Origin: Pannonibacter carbonis
Lineage (GTDB): Bacteria > Pseudomonadota > Alphaproteobacteria > Rhizobiales > Stappiaceae
NCBI RefSeq assembly: GCF_003012935.1
Contig: NZ_PUDR01000001.1
Location: 438,343-502,342 of the forward strand
Length of the DNA: 64,000 nt
Direction: 5' to 3'
Shown: in pieces, positions 18,101 through 26,943 of the stretch
Layout of the letters: each line of letters begins with the position of its first letter
Position numbering within the stretch: position 1 is the first letter of the stretch
The notes under the pieces: generated by a model
Databases searched by the model: none
Seen by the model: the letters and a program-made list of their open reading frames with translations, nothing else
Told to the model about the DNA's origin: nothing
Position numbers and translations under genes: made by a program

Positions 18101-19506
18101 CCGGCAATGCCCTCCCGGTCGAGCAGTTCGATGAAGCGGGCGAACACCTCGGTGTGCCGCGCCACATCCTCGTCGGTGCTGGCCGGGCACATCAGGAACA
18201 TGGTGTGGAACGGCGTCACCAGGATGCCCTCGTTCATGTAGAAGGCATGCAGCAGCGTCTCCAGATCGCCCTGCCGCGTGGCAATCACATCGGCGCCGGA
18301 GCGCGGCACCTTCGGCGTGAACATGATCTCCGCGCGCGCGCCGATCTGGGTGACGTGCCAGGGCCGGCCACTGCGCGAGATGAGGGCCCGCGCCTCGTCG
18401 GCCAGCCGCGTCGCCAGCGCGATCATGCGGGCGTAGTTCGCCTCGGTGAGCACTTCCTCCAGCACGGCTTTCATGGTGGCGACGGTGAGCGCATTGCCGG
18501 CCAGCGTACCGCCGATGCCCAGATGCGCCGACTGGCGCTGCTTCGGATTGGCATGGGGCACGATCTGCCACATGCGCTCGGCGACGGCCTGGCTCAGGCC
18601 GAAGATGCCCGCCGGGATGCCGCCGGCGATGGCCTTGCCGGCCACCAACATGTCGGGCTCGAGGCCATTGAGGGCCGTATAACCGCCTGGGCCGCAGGAG
18701 ATGGTGTGCGTCTCGTCGATCACCAGCAGCGTGCCGGTCTCGCGCGTCAGCCTCCGCAGCGCATCGTGGAACCCGGGCTCGACCGGGATCATGCCGAAAT
18801 TGGTCATCAGCGGCTCGGTCAGCACGCAGGCGACGTCACCGGCCTTCAGCGCCTGTTCCAGCGCCGCGACATCGTTGAACTCCACCACCCGCGACACGGC
18901 CGCATGGTCGACCGCATTCGGATGGATCATGTTGCGCAGGCCGATCTTGCCGTTGCGGATCTCGACATGGGCCTCCTCGACGCCGCCGTGATAGCAGCCG
19001 GAGAAGACCAGCACCTTGTCGCGGCCGGTGATCATGCGGGCGATGCGGATCGCACCGCGGTTGGCATCGGTGGCCGAGGTTGTCAGCGTCCAGTAGGGCA
19101 GACCGAAGCGGCGGGTGAGTTCCTCGCCGACCCAGAGACTGTCCAGCGTCGGCAGCATCATCGTCGTGCCGCGCTGCAGCTGGTGCAGGGCGGCCCGGGT
19201 CACCGGCTCTGGCGCATGGCCGCACATGCCGCCGGTGTCACCGAGACAGAAGTCGACATAGTCATGGCCGTCGATGTCGCGGATGCGCGCGCCGCTGGCC
19301 GCCTCGGCATAGATGGGAAAGCCACCGGCCCAGCGGCGCATCCAGTGAGAGGGGCCGCCATAGAGATAATGCTCCCTCCCCCTGGCCCAGGCAGCGGCAG
19401 ACTTCGGATGCCGGGCGGCAAACCGGGCCTGTTCCGCCTCGATCAGGCGGTCGATGGTGGCAGCGCGGTCGGTGGCCTGTTGCGTCGGGGCATAGTCGAT
19501 GGTCAT
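18097..19506 (-). CDS. Class III aminotransferase, glutamate-1-semialdehyde aminomutase-like
   Basis: PLP enzyme of 469 residues. Start-of-fold segment YGGPSHWMRRWAGGFPIYAEAASGARIRDIDGHDYVDF is typical of the glutamate-1-semialdehyde/beta-amino-acid branch of class III. The PLP phosphate region is TTSATDANRGAIRIAR and the Schiff-base lysine lies in LVAGKAIAGGIPAG. The aspartate that contacts the pyridine nitrogen lies in LLVIDETHT. It is unlikely to be the haem-pathway HemL because of the catabolic context. A beta-amino-acid or amino-ketone substrate is plausible (inference). Coupled by ATGA overlaps to the genes on both sides. Confidence 0.85.
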   Translation of the reverse strand: MTIDYAPTQQATDRAATIDRLIEAEQARFAARHPKSAAAWARGREHYLYGGPSHWMRRWAGGFPIYAEAASGARIRDIDGHDYVDFCLGDTGGMCGHAPEPVTRAALHQLQRGTTMMLPTLDSLWVGEELTRRFGLPYWTLTTSATDANRGAIRIARMITGRDKVLVFSGCYHGGVEEAHVEIRNGKIGLRNMIHPNAVDHAAVSRVVEFNDVAALEQALKAGDVACVLTEPLMTNFGMIPVEPGFHDALRRLTRETGTLLVIDETHTISCGPGGYTALNGLEPDMLVAGKAIAGGIPAGIFGLSQAVAERMWQIVPHANPKQRQSAHLGIGGTLAGNALTVATMKAVLEEVLTEANYARMIALATRLADEARALISRSGRPWHVTQIGARAEIMFTPKVPRSGADVIATRQGDLETLLHAFYMNEGILVTPFHTMFLMCPASTDEDVARHTEVFARFIELLDREGIAG

Positions 19507-20993
19507 GTTAGGGAAATCCAGGCGCTCTTGAGATCGGTGTAGCTGTCGAAGGCATGCAGCGACTTGTCCCGGCCGAAGCCGGACTGGCGGAAGCCGCCGA
19601 GCGGCACGGTCAGGTCCGAACCGCCATAGGTGTTCACATGCACGAGGCCGGCGCGGACTCGGGCGATCATCCGGTGTGCCCGGCCGAGGTTGGCGGTCCA
19701 GACGCCGGCGGCGAGGCCATAGTCGGTATCGTTGGCAAGGCGCACGGCCTCGTCCTCGCTGTCAAAGCCCTGCACGGCCAGGACGGGGCCGAAGACCTCC
19801 GCCCGCGCCAGCGACATCTCCGGCGTGACGCCGGCAAACACCGCCGGGGACAGGAAATATCCGCCCGTTTCCGTCCTGATGCGCGCCCCGCCGGTGAGGC
19901 ATTCGGCGCCCTCCTGCCTGGCGCGGGCCAGATGCGCCTCGACGCGGGCGAGATGCTCGGCACTCGACAGGGCACCGATGTCGGTGGTCACGGCAAGCGG
20001 ATCATCGACGCGCAGGGCCTCGGTCGCCTTCACCAGCTCGCCAAGGAAGGCGTCGCGCACGCTGTTCTCGACCAGAAGCCGCGAACCGGCGACGCAGACC
20101 TGGCCGGCATTGCGGAAGATCGCGTTGGCGGCCGCCTTTGCGGCCTTGCCCAGATCCGGCGCATCGGCAAAGACGATGTTGGGCGACTTGCCGCCCAGCT
20201 CTAGATGCACCCGCTTCAGGTTGGAGCGGGCCGCATAGTCGAGAAGCCTGCGGCCAACGCCGCCGGAGCCGGTGAAGGCAAGCGCGTCCACGTCCATGCT
20301 GAGGCCGAGCGCCTCGCCGGCGACCGCGCCCTCACCGGTGACGACATTGAGCACGCCCTCCGGCAGCCCGGCCTCGACGCAGATGCGGGCCAGACGGAGC
20401 AGCGTCAGCGACGCGCTTTCGGCCGGCTTCAGCACGACGGAATTGCCGGCAGCAAGCGCAGGCGCCAGTTTCCAGGCCCCGATCATCATCGGGAAGTTCC
20501 AGGGCACGATGGCCCCGATGACGCCCAGCGCCTCGCGCCGGACCAGGCCCAGGACGCCTTCCGCCGTCGGCGCGATCTCGCCGTAGACCTTGTCGATGGC
20601 CTCGCCGTAGTAGCGGAAGGTGGCAGCAGCCGACAGCGGCTCGGCCTTCAGCGCCATGGAAATCTCGGTGCCGTTGTCGCGCACGCCGAGGACGGCCAGC
20701 TCCAGCGCCTCGCGCTCGATGGCCTCCGCGATGCGCAGCATCACCTTCTTGCGCTCGGACGGTGCCGCGCGCGACCAGCTGCCGCGCTCGAAGGCGGCGC
20801 GGGCGCTGGCAACGGCCCGGTCCACATCGGCTGCGGCGGCCAGCGCCAGACTGGTGAAGACCTTGCCGTCGAGCGGGGACACCACATCCATCCGGCGGCC
20901 ATCGGCGGCGGCTTCCTCGCGGCCATCAATGAACAGCTGCTGCGGAGCAACGGGAAGATGTCTCAGGGCGTCGATACGGGCCTGATCAAGCAT
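19503..20993 (-). CDS. Aldehyde dehydrogenase family protein
   Basis: NAD(P)-dependent aldehyde dehydrogenase of 496 residues. Cofactor region FNMP-like GAIVPWNFPMMIGAWKLAPALAAGN, FTGSGGVGRRL, the general base Glu in LELGGKSPNIVF and the catalytic Cys in NAGQVCVAGSRL. The closing segment is GGFRQSGFGRDKSLHAF. It resembles gamma-aminobutyraldehyde/betaine-type dehydrogenases. It overlaps the transporter gene tctA by 8 bases and the aminotransferase by 4 bases. An aldehyde formed by transamination of an amine would be a logical substrate, but that is inference. Confidence 0.92.
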   Translation of the reverse strand: MLDQARIDALRHLPVAPQQLFIDGREEAAADGRRMDVVSPLDGKVFTSLALAAAADVDRAVASARAAFERGSWSRAAPSERKKVMLRIAEAIEREALELAVLGVRDNGTEISMALKAEPLSAAATFRYYGEAIDKVYGEIAPTAEGVLGLVRREALGVIGAIVPWNFPMMIGAWKLAPALAAGNSVVLKPAESASLTLLRLARICVEAGLPEGVLNVVTGEGAVAGEALGLSMDVDALAFTGSGGVGRRLLDYAARSNLKRVHLELGGKSPNIVFADAPDLGKAAKAAANAIFRNAGQVCVAGSRLLVENSVRDAFLGELVKATEALRVDDPLAVTTDIGALSSAEHLARVEAHLARARQEGAECLTGGARIRTETGGYFLSPAVFAGVTPEMSLARAEVFGPVLAVQGFDSEDEAVRLANDTDYGLAAGVWTANLGRAHRMIARVRAGLVHVNTYGGSDLTVPLGGFRQSGFGRDKSLHAFDSYTDLKSAWISLT

Positions 20994-22473
20994 GGGACTT
21001 GTCCTTGGCGCGGTTGCGCAGATGAGTGACGATGTGCAGCGCGATAGCGAGAATGATCATCGAGAACAGGATGAAAGCGATGGGCCGGTCGATGAAGTCG
21101 AACGGCGACTTGACCCTGACCATCGCCGTGCGCAGCTTGGTTTCCATCAGCCCGCCGAGAACAATGCCGAGGATGACCGGCGAGGTCGGCAGTTCCAGCC
21201 GTTTGAGGATGAAGCCAAAGACGCCGAAGCCGGCGGCAATCGCGCAGTCCGTCAGCGAATTGCGCAGGGAATAGACGCCGATGAGGCTGAAGGTGAGGAT
21301 CATCATGCCGAGGAAGCGGCTGGGGATGCGCATCACCTGCATGAGGATGTTGGTCGACGACATCAGGAACAGGATGACGAGGACATTGAGCGCAAGCAGC
21401 GCAATGTAGAGCGCCAGGACGAAGTCCATCTGGTCGCGGAACAGCTGCGGGCCGGGGATGACATTGTGGACATAGAACACCGCCAGCATCATGGCGGTCA
21501 GTTCCTCCCCCGGAATGCCGAGGGCAAGAAGCGGGATCATGGCGGCCGGCGGCACCGAGTTGTTGGCCGCTTCCGAGGCGACAATGCCCTCCGGATTGCC
21601 CTTGCCGAACAGTTCCGGCGTCTTGGAAGTCTTCTGCGCATAGCTGTAGGAGAGGAATTGCGACATGAACTCGCCAACGCCCGGAATCATGCCGCAGAGA
21701 ACGCCGAAACTGGATCCGACGGTGGCAAGGCGCTTGTATTTGAAGAGCTCCGTCAGGCCCTGCAGGAACTTGCCCCGAACCGGCGGCAATTCATAGGTCG
21801 TGTCACGCTGGGTGAGCAGCAGGAAGGCCTGGGACAGGGCAAACAGTCCTAGCACGACAACGATCAGGTCGATGCCCGAGGCCAGCCAGGTCTGGCCGAA
21901 CGTATAGCGCTGGGTATAAGCGGTACCCTCGAGCCCAACCGTTTTCAGGAAGATACCGAGGCACACCAGCATGGCTGCGACGAGGATCTGGCCGCGATGG
22001 GTCAGAATGACAAGGACAATCCCAAGGAGCGCGGCAAGAAAGATTTCCCTGGCACCGAACATCGGCGCAATCGAGGCCAGCACAGGAGCCAGCGCCATCA
22101 GGCACAGGATCGAGAAGACGCCGCCAAAGAAGCTGGCCGAATAGGCAAGGCTGAGGGCTCGCCTTGCCTCGCCGCGCCGTGTCATCGGATAGCCGTCATA
22201 GGTGGTCAGCGCATTGACTGGCGTGCCGGGCGTGTTGATCAGGATCGCCGGGATCGCCCCGCCGAACATTGACGAGCCATAGATGCCCAGAAGCGCGGTC
22301 AGGCCGACGATCGGTTCCAGCGAAAAGGTTGCAGGCAGCAGGATCGCGATGGCAACGGCGGCACCTACACCTGGCATCGCCCCGACGATGACACCGCCAA
22401 CCGAGCCGATGATCAGGGCTACCACCACATCCCAGCGGGCGAGAATATCGAGACTGGCAAGAAGAAGGTCCAT
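20986..22473 (-). CDS. tctA: Tripartite tricarboxylate transporter large permease (TctA)
   Basis: Large 12-segment membrane subunit of a TTT-family secondary transporter, 495 residues. The two hallmark motifs are seen: GAMPGVGAAVAIAILLP near the N-terminus, and GGAIPAILINTPGTPVNALT with its mirror copy near GEFMSQFLSYSYAQ and AMIPLLALGIPGEELTAMM. The start ATG at 22473 was chosen over a longer frame that would overlap tctB. It works with the small permease TctB and the periplasmic TctC, both upstream. TTT systems import carboxylates; the ligand here is unknown. Confidence 0.93.
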   Translation of the reverse strand: MDLLLASLDILARWDVVVALIIGSVGGVIVGAMPGVGAAVAIAILLPATFSLEPIVGLTALLGIYGSSMFGGAIPAILINTPGTPVNALTTYDGYPMTRRGEARRALSLAYSASFFGGVFSILCLMALAPVLASIAPMFGAREIFLAALLGIVLVILTHRGQILVAAMLVCLGIFLKTVGLEGTAYTQRYTFGQTWLASGIDLIVVVLGLFALSQAFLLLTQRDTTYELPPVRGKFLQGLTELFKYKRLATVGSSFGVLCGMIPGVGEFMSQFLSYSYAQKTSKTPELFGKGNPEGIVASEAANNSVPPAAMIPLLALGIPGEELTAMMLAVFYVHNVIPGPQLFRDQMDFVLALYIALLALNVLVILFLMSSTNILMQVMRIPSRFLGMMILTFSLIGVYSLRNSLTDCAIAAGFGVFGFILKRLELPTSPVILGIVLGGLMETKLRTAMVRVKSPFDFIDRPIAFILFSMIILAIALHIVTHLRNRAKDKSHA

Positions 22474-22486
22474 GTTCCGCCCCGGG

Positions 22487-23026
22487 TCAGAAGTAAGTGA
22501 GGAAGAAGATGTCGAGCGGGGCTGGCAGGGCGTCATAGAGCGCACCGCCCGGAATTTTCACCGACAGAAGCGTCCGGAAGAAAAAGACAACACCCAGACC
22601 GAAGCCGGCCGCAGCGAACAGTGCGACCCGGCTGCGATAGCCGCAACGCCAGGTCAGGCTGAGGCAAAAGACCAGTGTTGCCGGCAGATAGCCGAGGTAA
22701 GGCACGCTGAAGACATAGACCAGATACCAGGCGACGAACTCGAGCGAGCGAAGCCAGAGCATCGCCTCCTGCCAGCGTCCCGGCGTGCGCCGGACGCGGT
22801 TGGTGGCGATCAGATGCAGCGTTCCGAACAGCACCATGCCGGCAAGGCCGACAAACGGCCAGGTGCGCGGCTGCGCCGCCAGACCCTTGCCTGGCAGCCA
22901 GGTTGTCTGCCAGCCGATCTGCGCCAGAAGCAGAACCGACAGTCCCAGGAACAACATCGCAAACAGCAATTCGCCAGGACGGCGGGCCGTTGGAAAGACA
23001 TGCGGAGTCGGATCGTCCGGCTGCAT
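22487..23026 (-). CDS. tctB: Tripartite tricarboxylate transporter small permease (TctB)
   Basis: Small membrane subunit of the TTT transporter, 179 residues, with four hydrophobic segments (for example LLFAMLFLGLSVLLLAQIG and LEFVAWYLVYVFSVPYLGYL). It ends 13 bases before tctA and follows tctC. TctB proteins are poorly conserved in sequence; the call rests on size, membrane pattern and position. Confidence 0.9.
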   Translation of the reverse strand: MQPDDPTPHVFPTARRPGELLFAMLFLGLSVLLLAQIGWQTTWLPGKGLAAQPRTWPFVGLAGMVLFGTLHLIATNRVRRTPGRWQEAMLWLRSLEFVAWYLVYVFSVPYLGYLPATLVFCLSLTWRCGYRSRVALFAAAGFGLGVVFFFRTLLSVKIPGGALYDALPAPLDIFFLTYF

Positions 23027-23065
23027 GAGCTGGCCTTCCCTGAGGTTTGGGAGAGTTCGAAGAGA

Positions 23066-23095
23066 CGGGCCGGACAGGGTCAGACTGCCGGCCCG
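23066..23095 (-). other. Hairpin between tctC and tctB
   Basis: Perfect 8-base stem CGGGCCGG / CCGGCCCG with a 14-base loop, 6 bases behind the tctC stop codon. There is no T-tract. It has the same position relative to a binding-protein gene as the hairpins at 12137, 43998 and 55599. Confidence 0.55.
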
Positions 23096-23101
23096 GTCAC
23101 T

Positions 23102-24058
23102 TTATTGACCAAGAAGACCGTTGACGCGGGCAACGACAGCCTTGTCGGCCTCAATCTGCGCCTCAGACGCGGCCGCGTCCTTCCAGTACAGGATCGCACC
23201 CGTGTCCGCAGATAGCTTGCGCGCCCGCTCGGACGCCATGGTCTCCATGGCGACCGCAGCAATCTTGTCCTTGATCTCCTGCGGCGTTCCCTTGGACACG
23301 AACAGGCCGTTCCACAGCGACAGCTTCAACTCCGGAGCAACGGATGCGAGTTGCGGTGCATCCGGTATGACCGGGATCGGGCTGTCCGTAATAGTGGCGA
23401 GGATCTGCACCTTGTCGAGGCACGGCAGGATCTGCTGCATCGTGGTCGTCACAACATCGAAGTCGCCCGACGCCAGCGTGTTGCAGTCGAGCGCGTCATT
23501 GGCGGCTTCCGCACCCCACTCGAAGCCCATCACCTTTGCTGCGGCCAATGTTGCCTGGGTCGGCAGAAGGAACGAGCCGAAGTGCCCGAGCGCAACGCTA
23601 TCGCCCGTGTCTTTCACGTGCTTGGCCAGCTCTTCCATCGTGTCATAGGGCGCATCCTTGAGCGTCGCGATGACAAAGGGATAGGTCAGGAAGATGCCAA
23701 CCGGCTCGAACGGGTTGGGGTTGAGCGCCGGGATGCCGACGTCCGGCCCGATCACCGGAATATCAACAACGAACGACCCGATGGTGCTGCCATCCGGCTT
23801 GGCTCCCGCAACATCAACCGCGCCCGGGAACGGCCCGCCATCGCTGGGCTTGTTGATGACCGCTGCCGCGACGCCGTACTTGGCCTGGAAGTCCTCCGCG
23901 ATCATCCGCGTCAACACGTCTTCCAGATCGCCGGGGGGAAAGGGCACCACGAAGCTGACCGGCTTTTCCGGATACTCGGCCTGTGCCGCGCCCGACATCG
24001 CAATCGGGGCCGTTGCTGTCACTGCTGCCGCCACAGCGGCGAGAAATGCCTTCTGCAT
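23102..24058 (-). CDS. tctC: Tripartite tricarboxylate transporter substrate-binding protein (TctC/Bug)
   Basis: Periplasmic solute receptor of 318 residues, with signal peptide ending near SGAAQAEYP. The Bug-family opening YPEKPVSFVVPFPPGDLEDVLTRMIAE is clear, although the usual PPGG is PPGD here. The motif around the ligand carboxylate is in NKPSDGGPFPGAVDVAGAKPDGSTIG. It is the first gene of the minus-strand block and faces the IclR regulator across a 140-base gap with two inverted repeats. Ligand unknown, presumably a carboxylate consumed by the pathway. Confidence 0.92.
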   Translation of the reverse strand: MQKAFLAAVAAAVTATAPIAMSGAAQAEYPEKPVSFVVPFPPGDLEDVLTRMIAEDFQAKYGVAAAVINKPSDGGPFPGAVDVAGAKPDGSTIGSFVVDIPVIGPDVGIPALNPNPFEPVGIFLTYPFVIATLKDAPYDTMEELAKHVKDTGDSVALGHFGSFLLPTQATLAAAKVMGFEWGAEAANDALDCNTLASGDFDVVTTTMQQILPCLDKVQILATITDSPIPVIPDAPQLASVAPELKLSLWNGLFVSKGTPQEIKDKIAAVAMETMASERARKLSADTGAILYWKDAAASEAQIEADKAVVARVNGLLGQ

Positions 24059-24102
24059 GGTTCCGTCCTCTTCTGCTGTTCCCGTTGACCTTTGGCCTTA
24101 TC

Positions 24103-24148
24103 GGTTCATTATGTGAACCTTCATTTCAAATATAGACTTGCAAATGAA
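24103..24148. promoter_or_regulatory. Two inverted repeats in the tctC/iclR divergent region
   Basis: The first is GGTTCA-N5-TGAACC (24103-24119). The second is TTCATTT-N15-AAATGAA (24120-24148) and directly abuts it. Both share a TTCA/TGAA half-site. The AT-rich stretch CAAATATAGAC inside the second repeat could hold promoter elements for either direction, and the minus strand offers TTGACA just beyond it. The position between tctC and the regulator gene makes these the likely IclR-family operators. Confidence 0.5.
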
Positions 24149-24198
24149 TCCGGCTGCTGTCAAGTTAATTGCGATGTTATCGATCTGGGAGGATCACC

Positions 24199-24960
24199 GT
24201 GAGCACTGTGGGCAAGGCGCTGTCGCTCCTGAACCTGGTTGCCTCGCTCAGCGAGGACACCGGCCTGTCGGAGATCGCCCGGCTTGCTGCCCTTGACAAG
24301 GCGACCGCCCGCCGGCTGCTGGTCGATCTTGAGGCACACGATTTCATCGAGCAGGACAAGGCAACCAAGCGCTACCGCATCGGCGCAGCTCCGGTTCGCC
24401 TCGCCCGGATCCGCGAAGCCCGGTTCCCGTTCCTGCGCACCGCGATCCCTGTGGTGAAGGCGCTCAACGAGGAAACGGAGGAAACCTGCCACCTCAGCGA
24501 GTTCTCCGGCCACGAGCTGTGGACCGTGCATGTGGAAACATCGCCCCGCGCCAACCGCGTCATCGTCGATGTTGGCTCCTGCTATCCGCTGCATGCCACA
24601 GCGTCAGGCCTCGCCCTGCTGGCATTCCTGCCCGAGGAAAGCCGCGAGGCGTTTCTGGCGCAGCCGCTGAAGGCCTTCACGCCGCACACCGTTACCGATC
24701 CCGAAGCATTGCGCGCGCGCATCAACGAGACGCGGGCGCGCGGCACCTCGGTCAGCCGGAATGGCCTCGAACCCGGGGTGATCAGCACCGCGGCGCCGGT
24801 CCTCTCAGCGGATGGATTGCCGGTCGGAACGATTTCCATCGCCGCGCCGGAAGTGCGTGTCGATGACGCGCGCCTCGCCGAGCTGAATTCGGCAGCGCAG
24901 GCTGCGGCCAGCCGCCTGTCCGCAGCGCTTTACGGACTGGACATCCGCCAAAAAAGATAA
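24199..24960 (+). CDS. IclR-family transcriptional regulator
   Basis: Regulator of 253 residues. The N-terminal winged helix covers about residues 5-65 (LSEIARLAALDKATARRLLVDLEAHDFIEQD, then RYRIG). The C-terminal IclR effector domain includes ETCHLSEFSGHELWTVHVE, LHATASGLALLAFLP and GTSVSRNGLEPGVISTAAPV. I chose GTG at 24199 because GGGAGGA precedes it; a TTG at 24169 would add ten poorly conserved residues. It is divergent from the tctC block and is its probable local regulator. Confidence 0.9.
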   Translation: MSTVGKALSLLNLVASLSEDTGLSEIARLAALDKATARRLLVDLEAHDFIEQDKATKRYRIGAAPVRLARIREARFPFLRTAIPVVKALNEETEETCHLSEFSGHELWTVHVETSPRANRVIVDVGSCYPLHATASGLALLAFLPEESREAFLAQPLKAFTPHTVTDPEALRARINETRARGTSVSRNGLEPGVISTAAPVLSADGLPVGTISIAAPEVRVDDARLAELNSAAQAAASRLSAALYGLDIRQKR

Positions 24961-24978
24961 CCAGAGGGACCTTGAACC

Positions 24979-26253
24979 ATGACCAGAGGCGTACGACCGC
25001 CGGCGATCCTGCTTGTCGGCACCGGCGACACGAAGGCCGACGAGCTGACCTACATGGCCGAGAAGATCCAGGAGGCTGGGGGACGCCCCGTCATGATGGA
25101 TGTCAGCGTGCTTGGTGACCCGCCGTATATTCCTGAACATGACAAGCATGCGGTCGCAGCCGCGGCAGAAACGACCATCGAAGCCATTGCAGCAAGTGGT
25201 GACGAGAACACCGCCATGTCCGCCATGGCCCTCGGCGCCTCCACTCTGGCGCGTCAGCTGCATGAGCGCGGCGAGATCGATGGCGCACTGATCCTCGGCG
25301 GCACCATGGGCACGGATCTAGCCTTGGATGTGGCCCTTGCCCTGCCGCTCGGCGTGCCGAAGTTTGTCGTCTCCACCATTTCCTATTCGCATCTGGTGCC
25401 GCCGGAACGGGTCGCCGCTGACCTGATGATGATCCTCTGGGCCGGTGGGCTCTATGGTCTCAACGAGACCTGCCGCGCCGTGCTCTCGCAGGCTTGCGGC
25501 GCTGTAGTCGGCGCGGCCCGCAGCGCCCAGCGCCCGCTTCAGGCCCGTCCGGTCGTCGCCATGTCTTCCCTTGGCAAGAGCTGCCTGTCCTACATGGTGC
25601 GCTTGCGCCCTGAACTGGAGAAACGCGGCTACGAGGTCGTGGTCTTCCACACCACCGGCATGGGCGGCCGCGCCCTTGAAGCGCTCGCCGCACAGAAGCG
25701 CTTTGCCGCCGTGCTCGACTTCAGCCTGCAGGAGGTGGCCAATCACCTCAACGGCTCCGTCGTGACCTCAGGTGCCGACCGGCTGGAAAGCGCCGGCCTT
25801 GCCGGCATTCCGCAGATCGTCGCCCCCGGCGCCATCGACATGGTCGATTTTCCGACCTGGCAGCCAGTTCCAGCTCAGTTCGCCGACCGCCCCTACCACG
25901 CCCACAACCGCCTGCTGGCCTCCGTCACCACCGGCCCCGATGGCCGGCGCGAAGTGGCCCGCGAAATCGGGCGCAAGCTGGCAAAGGCGACCGGACCCGT
26001 CACCTTCCTGCTGCCGAACGGTGGCATCCAGCAATGGGACCAGGAGGGCGAGCCGCTGCACGACCCCGAGAGCCTTGCTGCTTTCCTCGACGAGATGCGC
26101 CAGACCGTTCCCGCCAATGCCGAGCTGGTCGAGATCAACGGACACATCAACAGCGCTGAATTCACCGACACCGCCCTCGCCCTGTTCGACCGCTGGGTCG
26201 CGGCCGGCATCATCGAACCGGGTGCCCCGGCAGCGGAGGGAGCGGCGGCATGA
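24979..26253 (+). CDS. UPF0261 (Tm-1-like ATP-binding domain) protein
   Basis: Protein of 424 residues of the UPF0261/Tm-1-like family. Seen: the N-terminal ILLVGTGDTKADELTYM, GGTMGTDLALDVALALPLGVPKFVVST, and in the second half LEKRGYEVVVFHTTGMGGRALE and PGAIDMVDFP. Plant Tm-1 homologues bind ATP, and bacterial members are often next to a TIM-barrel partner, which is absent here. It follows iclR by 18 bases and is probably co-transcribed with it, which ties it to the unknown pathway on the minus strand. Biochemical function of bacterial members is not established. Confidence 0.85.
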   Translation: MTRGVRPPAILLVGTGDTKADELTYMAEKIQEAGGRPVMMDVSVLGDPPYIPEHDKHAVAAAAETTIEAIAASGDENTAMSAMALGASTLARQLHERGEIDGALILGGTMGTDLALDVALALPLGVPKFVVSTISYSHLVPPERVAADLMMILWAGGLYGLNETCRAVLSQACGAVVGAARSAQRPLQARPVVAMSSLGKSCLSYMVRLRPELEKRGYEVVVFHTTGMGGRALEALAAQKRFAAVLDFSLQEVANHLNGSVVTSGADRLESAGLAGIPQIVAPGAIDMVDFPTWQPVPAQFADRPYHAHNRLLASVTTGPDGRREVAREIGRKLAKATGPVTFLLPNGGIQQWDQEGEPLHDPESLAAFLDEMRQTVPANAELVEINGHINSAEFTDTALALFDRWVAAGIIEPGAPAAEGAAA

Positions 26254-26258
26254 CCCTG

Positions 26259-26675
26259 TCAGCGCGACCTGCGCAATCCAAGGATCTCGTTCCAAGCTGC
26301 ACTTGCGATGAACGCGCTGCGCGTCATGCCCCGGCTCTTCGCGGCCTCGTCGAGAGCCCCAAGGAGCCCCGGATCGAGCGAGATGTTCACCCTGCGGGGC
26401 GATCCACGGTCGATGACGACAGGAACATAGGCAAAGGCCGCACCCTCGCGCCATTCAGCGAGCGCGGGATCGGCCAAAATGCTGGCCAGATCCCGAGCGA
26501 CAGGAAGGCCTTCGCCATCTTCAATCATCCCTTCGGCGTGGAAGGCAAGCGCGTCGGCCCCGTTCCGGATAGCGTCGTCAACGGTATCACCAACACTGAC
26601 GCAACCGGGAAAGTCTGGAAACGAGATGCCGTAACCAGGACCATCGTCTTGATGCAGAAATGCGACGTATCTCAT
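26259..26675 (-). CDS. hicB: HicB-family antitoxin with ribbon-helix-helix C-terminus
   Basis: Antitoxin of a type II toxin-antitoxin pair, 138 residues. The N-terminal partial RNase H-like fold is in MRYVAFLHQDDGPGYGISFPDFPGC and GDTVDDAIRNGADALAFH. The C-terminal DNA-binding part, RVNISLDPGLLGALDEAAKSRG, fits a ribbon-helix-helix rather than an HTH. It lies downstream of hicA on the same strand with a 63-base gap. It ends 6 bases from the convergent UPF0261 gene. HicB neutralises HicA and represses the operon. Confidence 0.9.
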   Translation of the reverse strand: MRYVAFLHQDDGPGYGISFPDFPGCVSVGDTVDDAIRNGADALAFHAEGMIEDGEGLPVARDLASILADPALAEWREGAAFAYVPVVIDRGSPRRVNISLDPGLLGALDEAAKSRGMTRSAFIASAAWNEILGLRRSR

Positions 26676-26738
26676 CAGCGTCTCTCGGCTAAAACACTCT
26701 GGGCAAACGAACGCGCTTCGTCCGGTTCTCGTCAGACA

Positions 26739-26927
26739 TCAGTGCCAGCCCGCCTGGCGGTAGATCGAATAGACCGTTCCCGTCTTCAGATCCTTGACAG
26801 GGTGCGGGACCGTCACACGGCCCGGCCTGTCAGGGTGTTTGAACTGGTGATGGTCTCCCTTCACAGCCACAAGCACCCAGCCATCTGCCTCCAGCAAACG
26901 GATCAGCTTTCGGCTATCGCGCTCCAT
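26739..26927 (-). CDS. hicA: HicA-family mRNA interferase toxin
   Basis: Toxin of 62 residues with a double-stranded-RNA-binding-like fold. Seen: SRKLIRLLEADGWVLVAVKGDHHQFKHP, with the conserved histidine of the family in GDHHQF, and GRVTVPHPVKDLKTGTVYSIYRQAG. The ATG at 26927 is preceded by GAGGGCGG. Longer frames to 27188 are not hicA-like and cross the operator. HicA cleaves mRNA when not bound by HicB. Confidence 0.9.
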   Translation of the reverse strand: MERDSRKLIRLLEADGWVLVAVKGDHHQFKHPDRPGRVTVPHPVKDLKTGTVYSIYRQAGWH

Positions 26928-26943
26928 GTCCGCCCTCAAAAAG

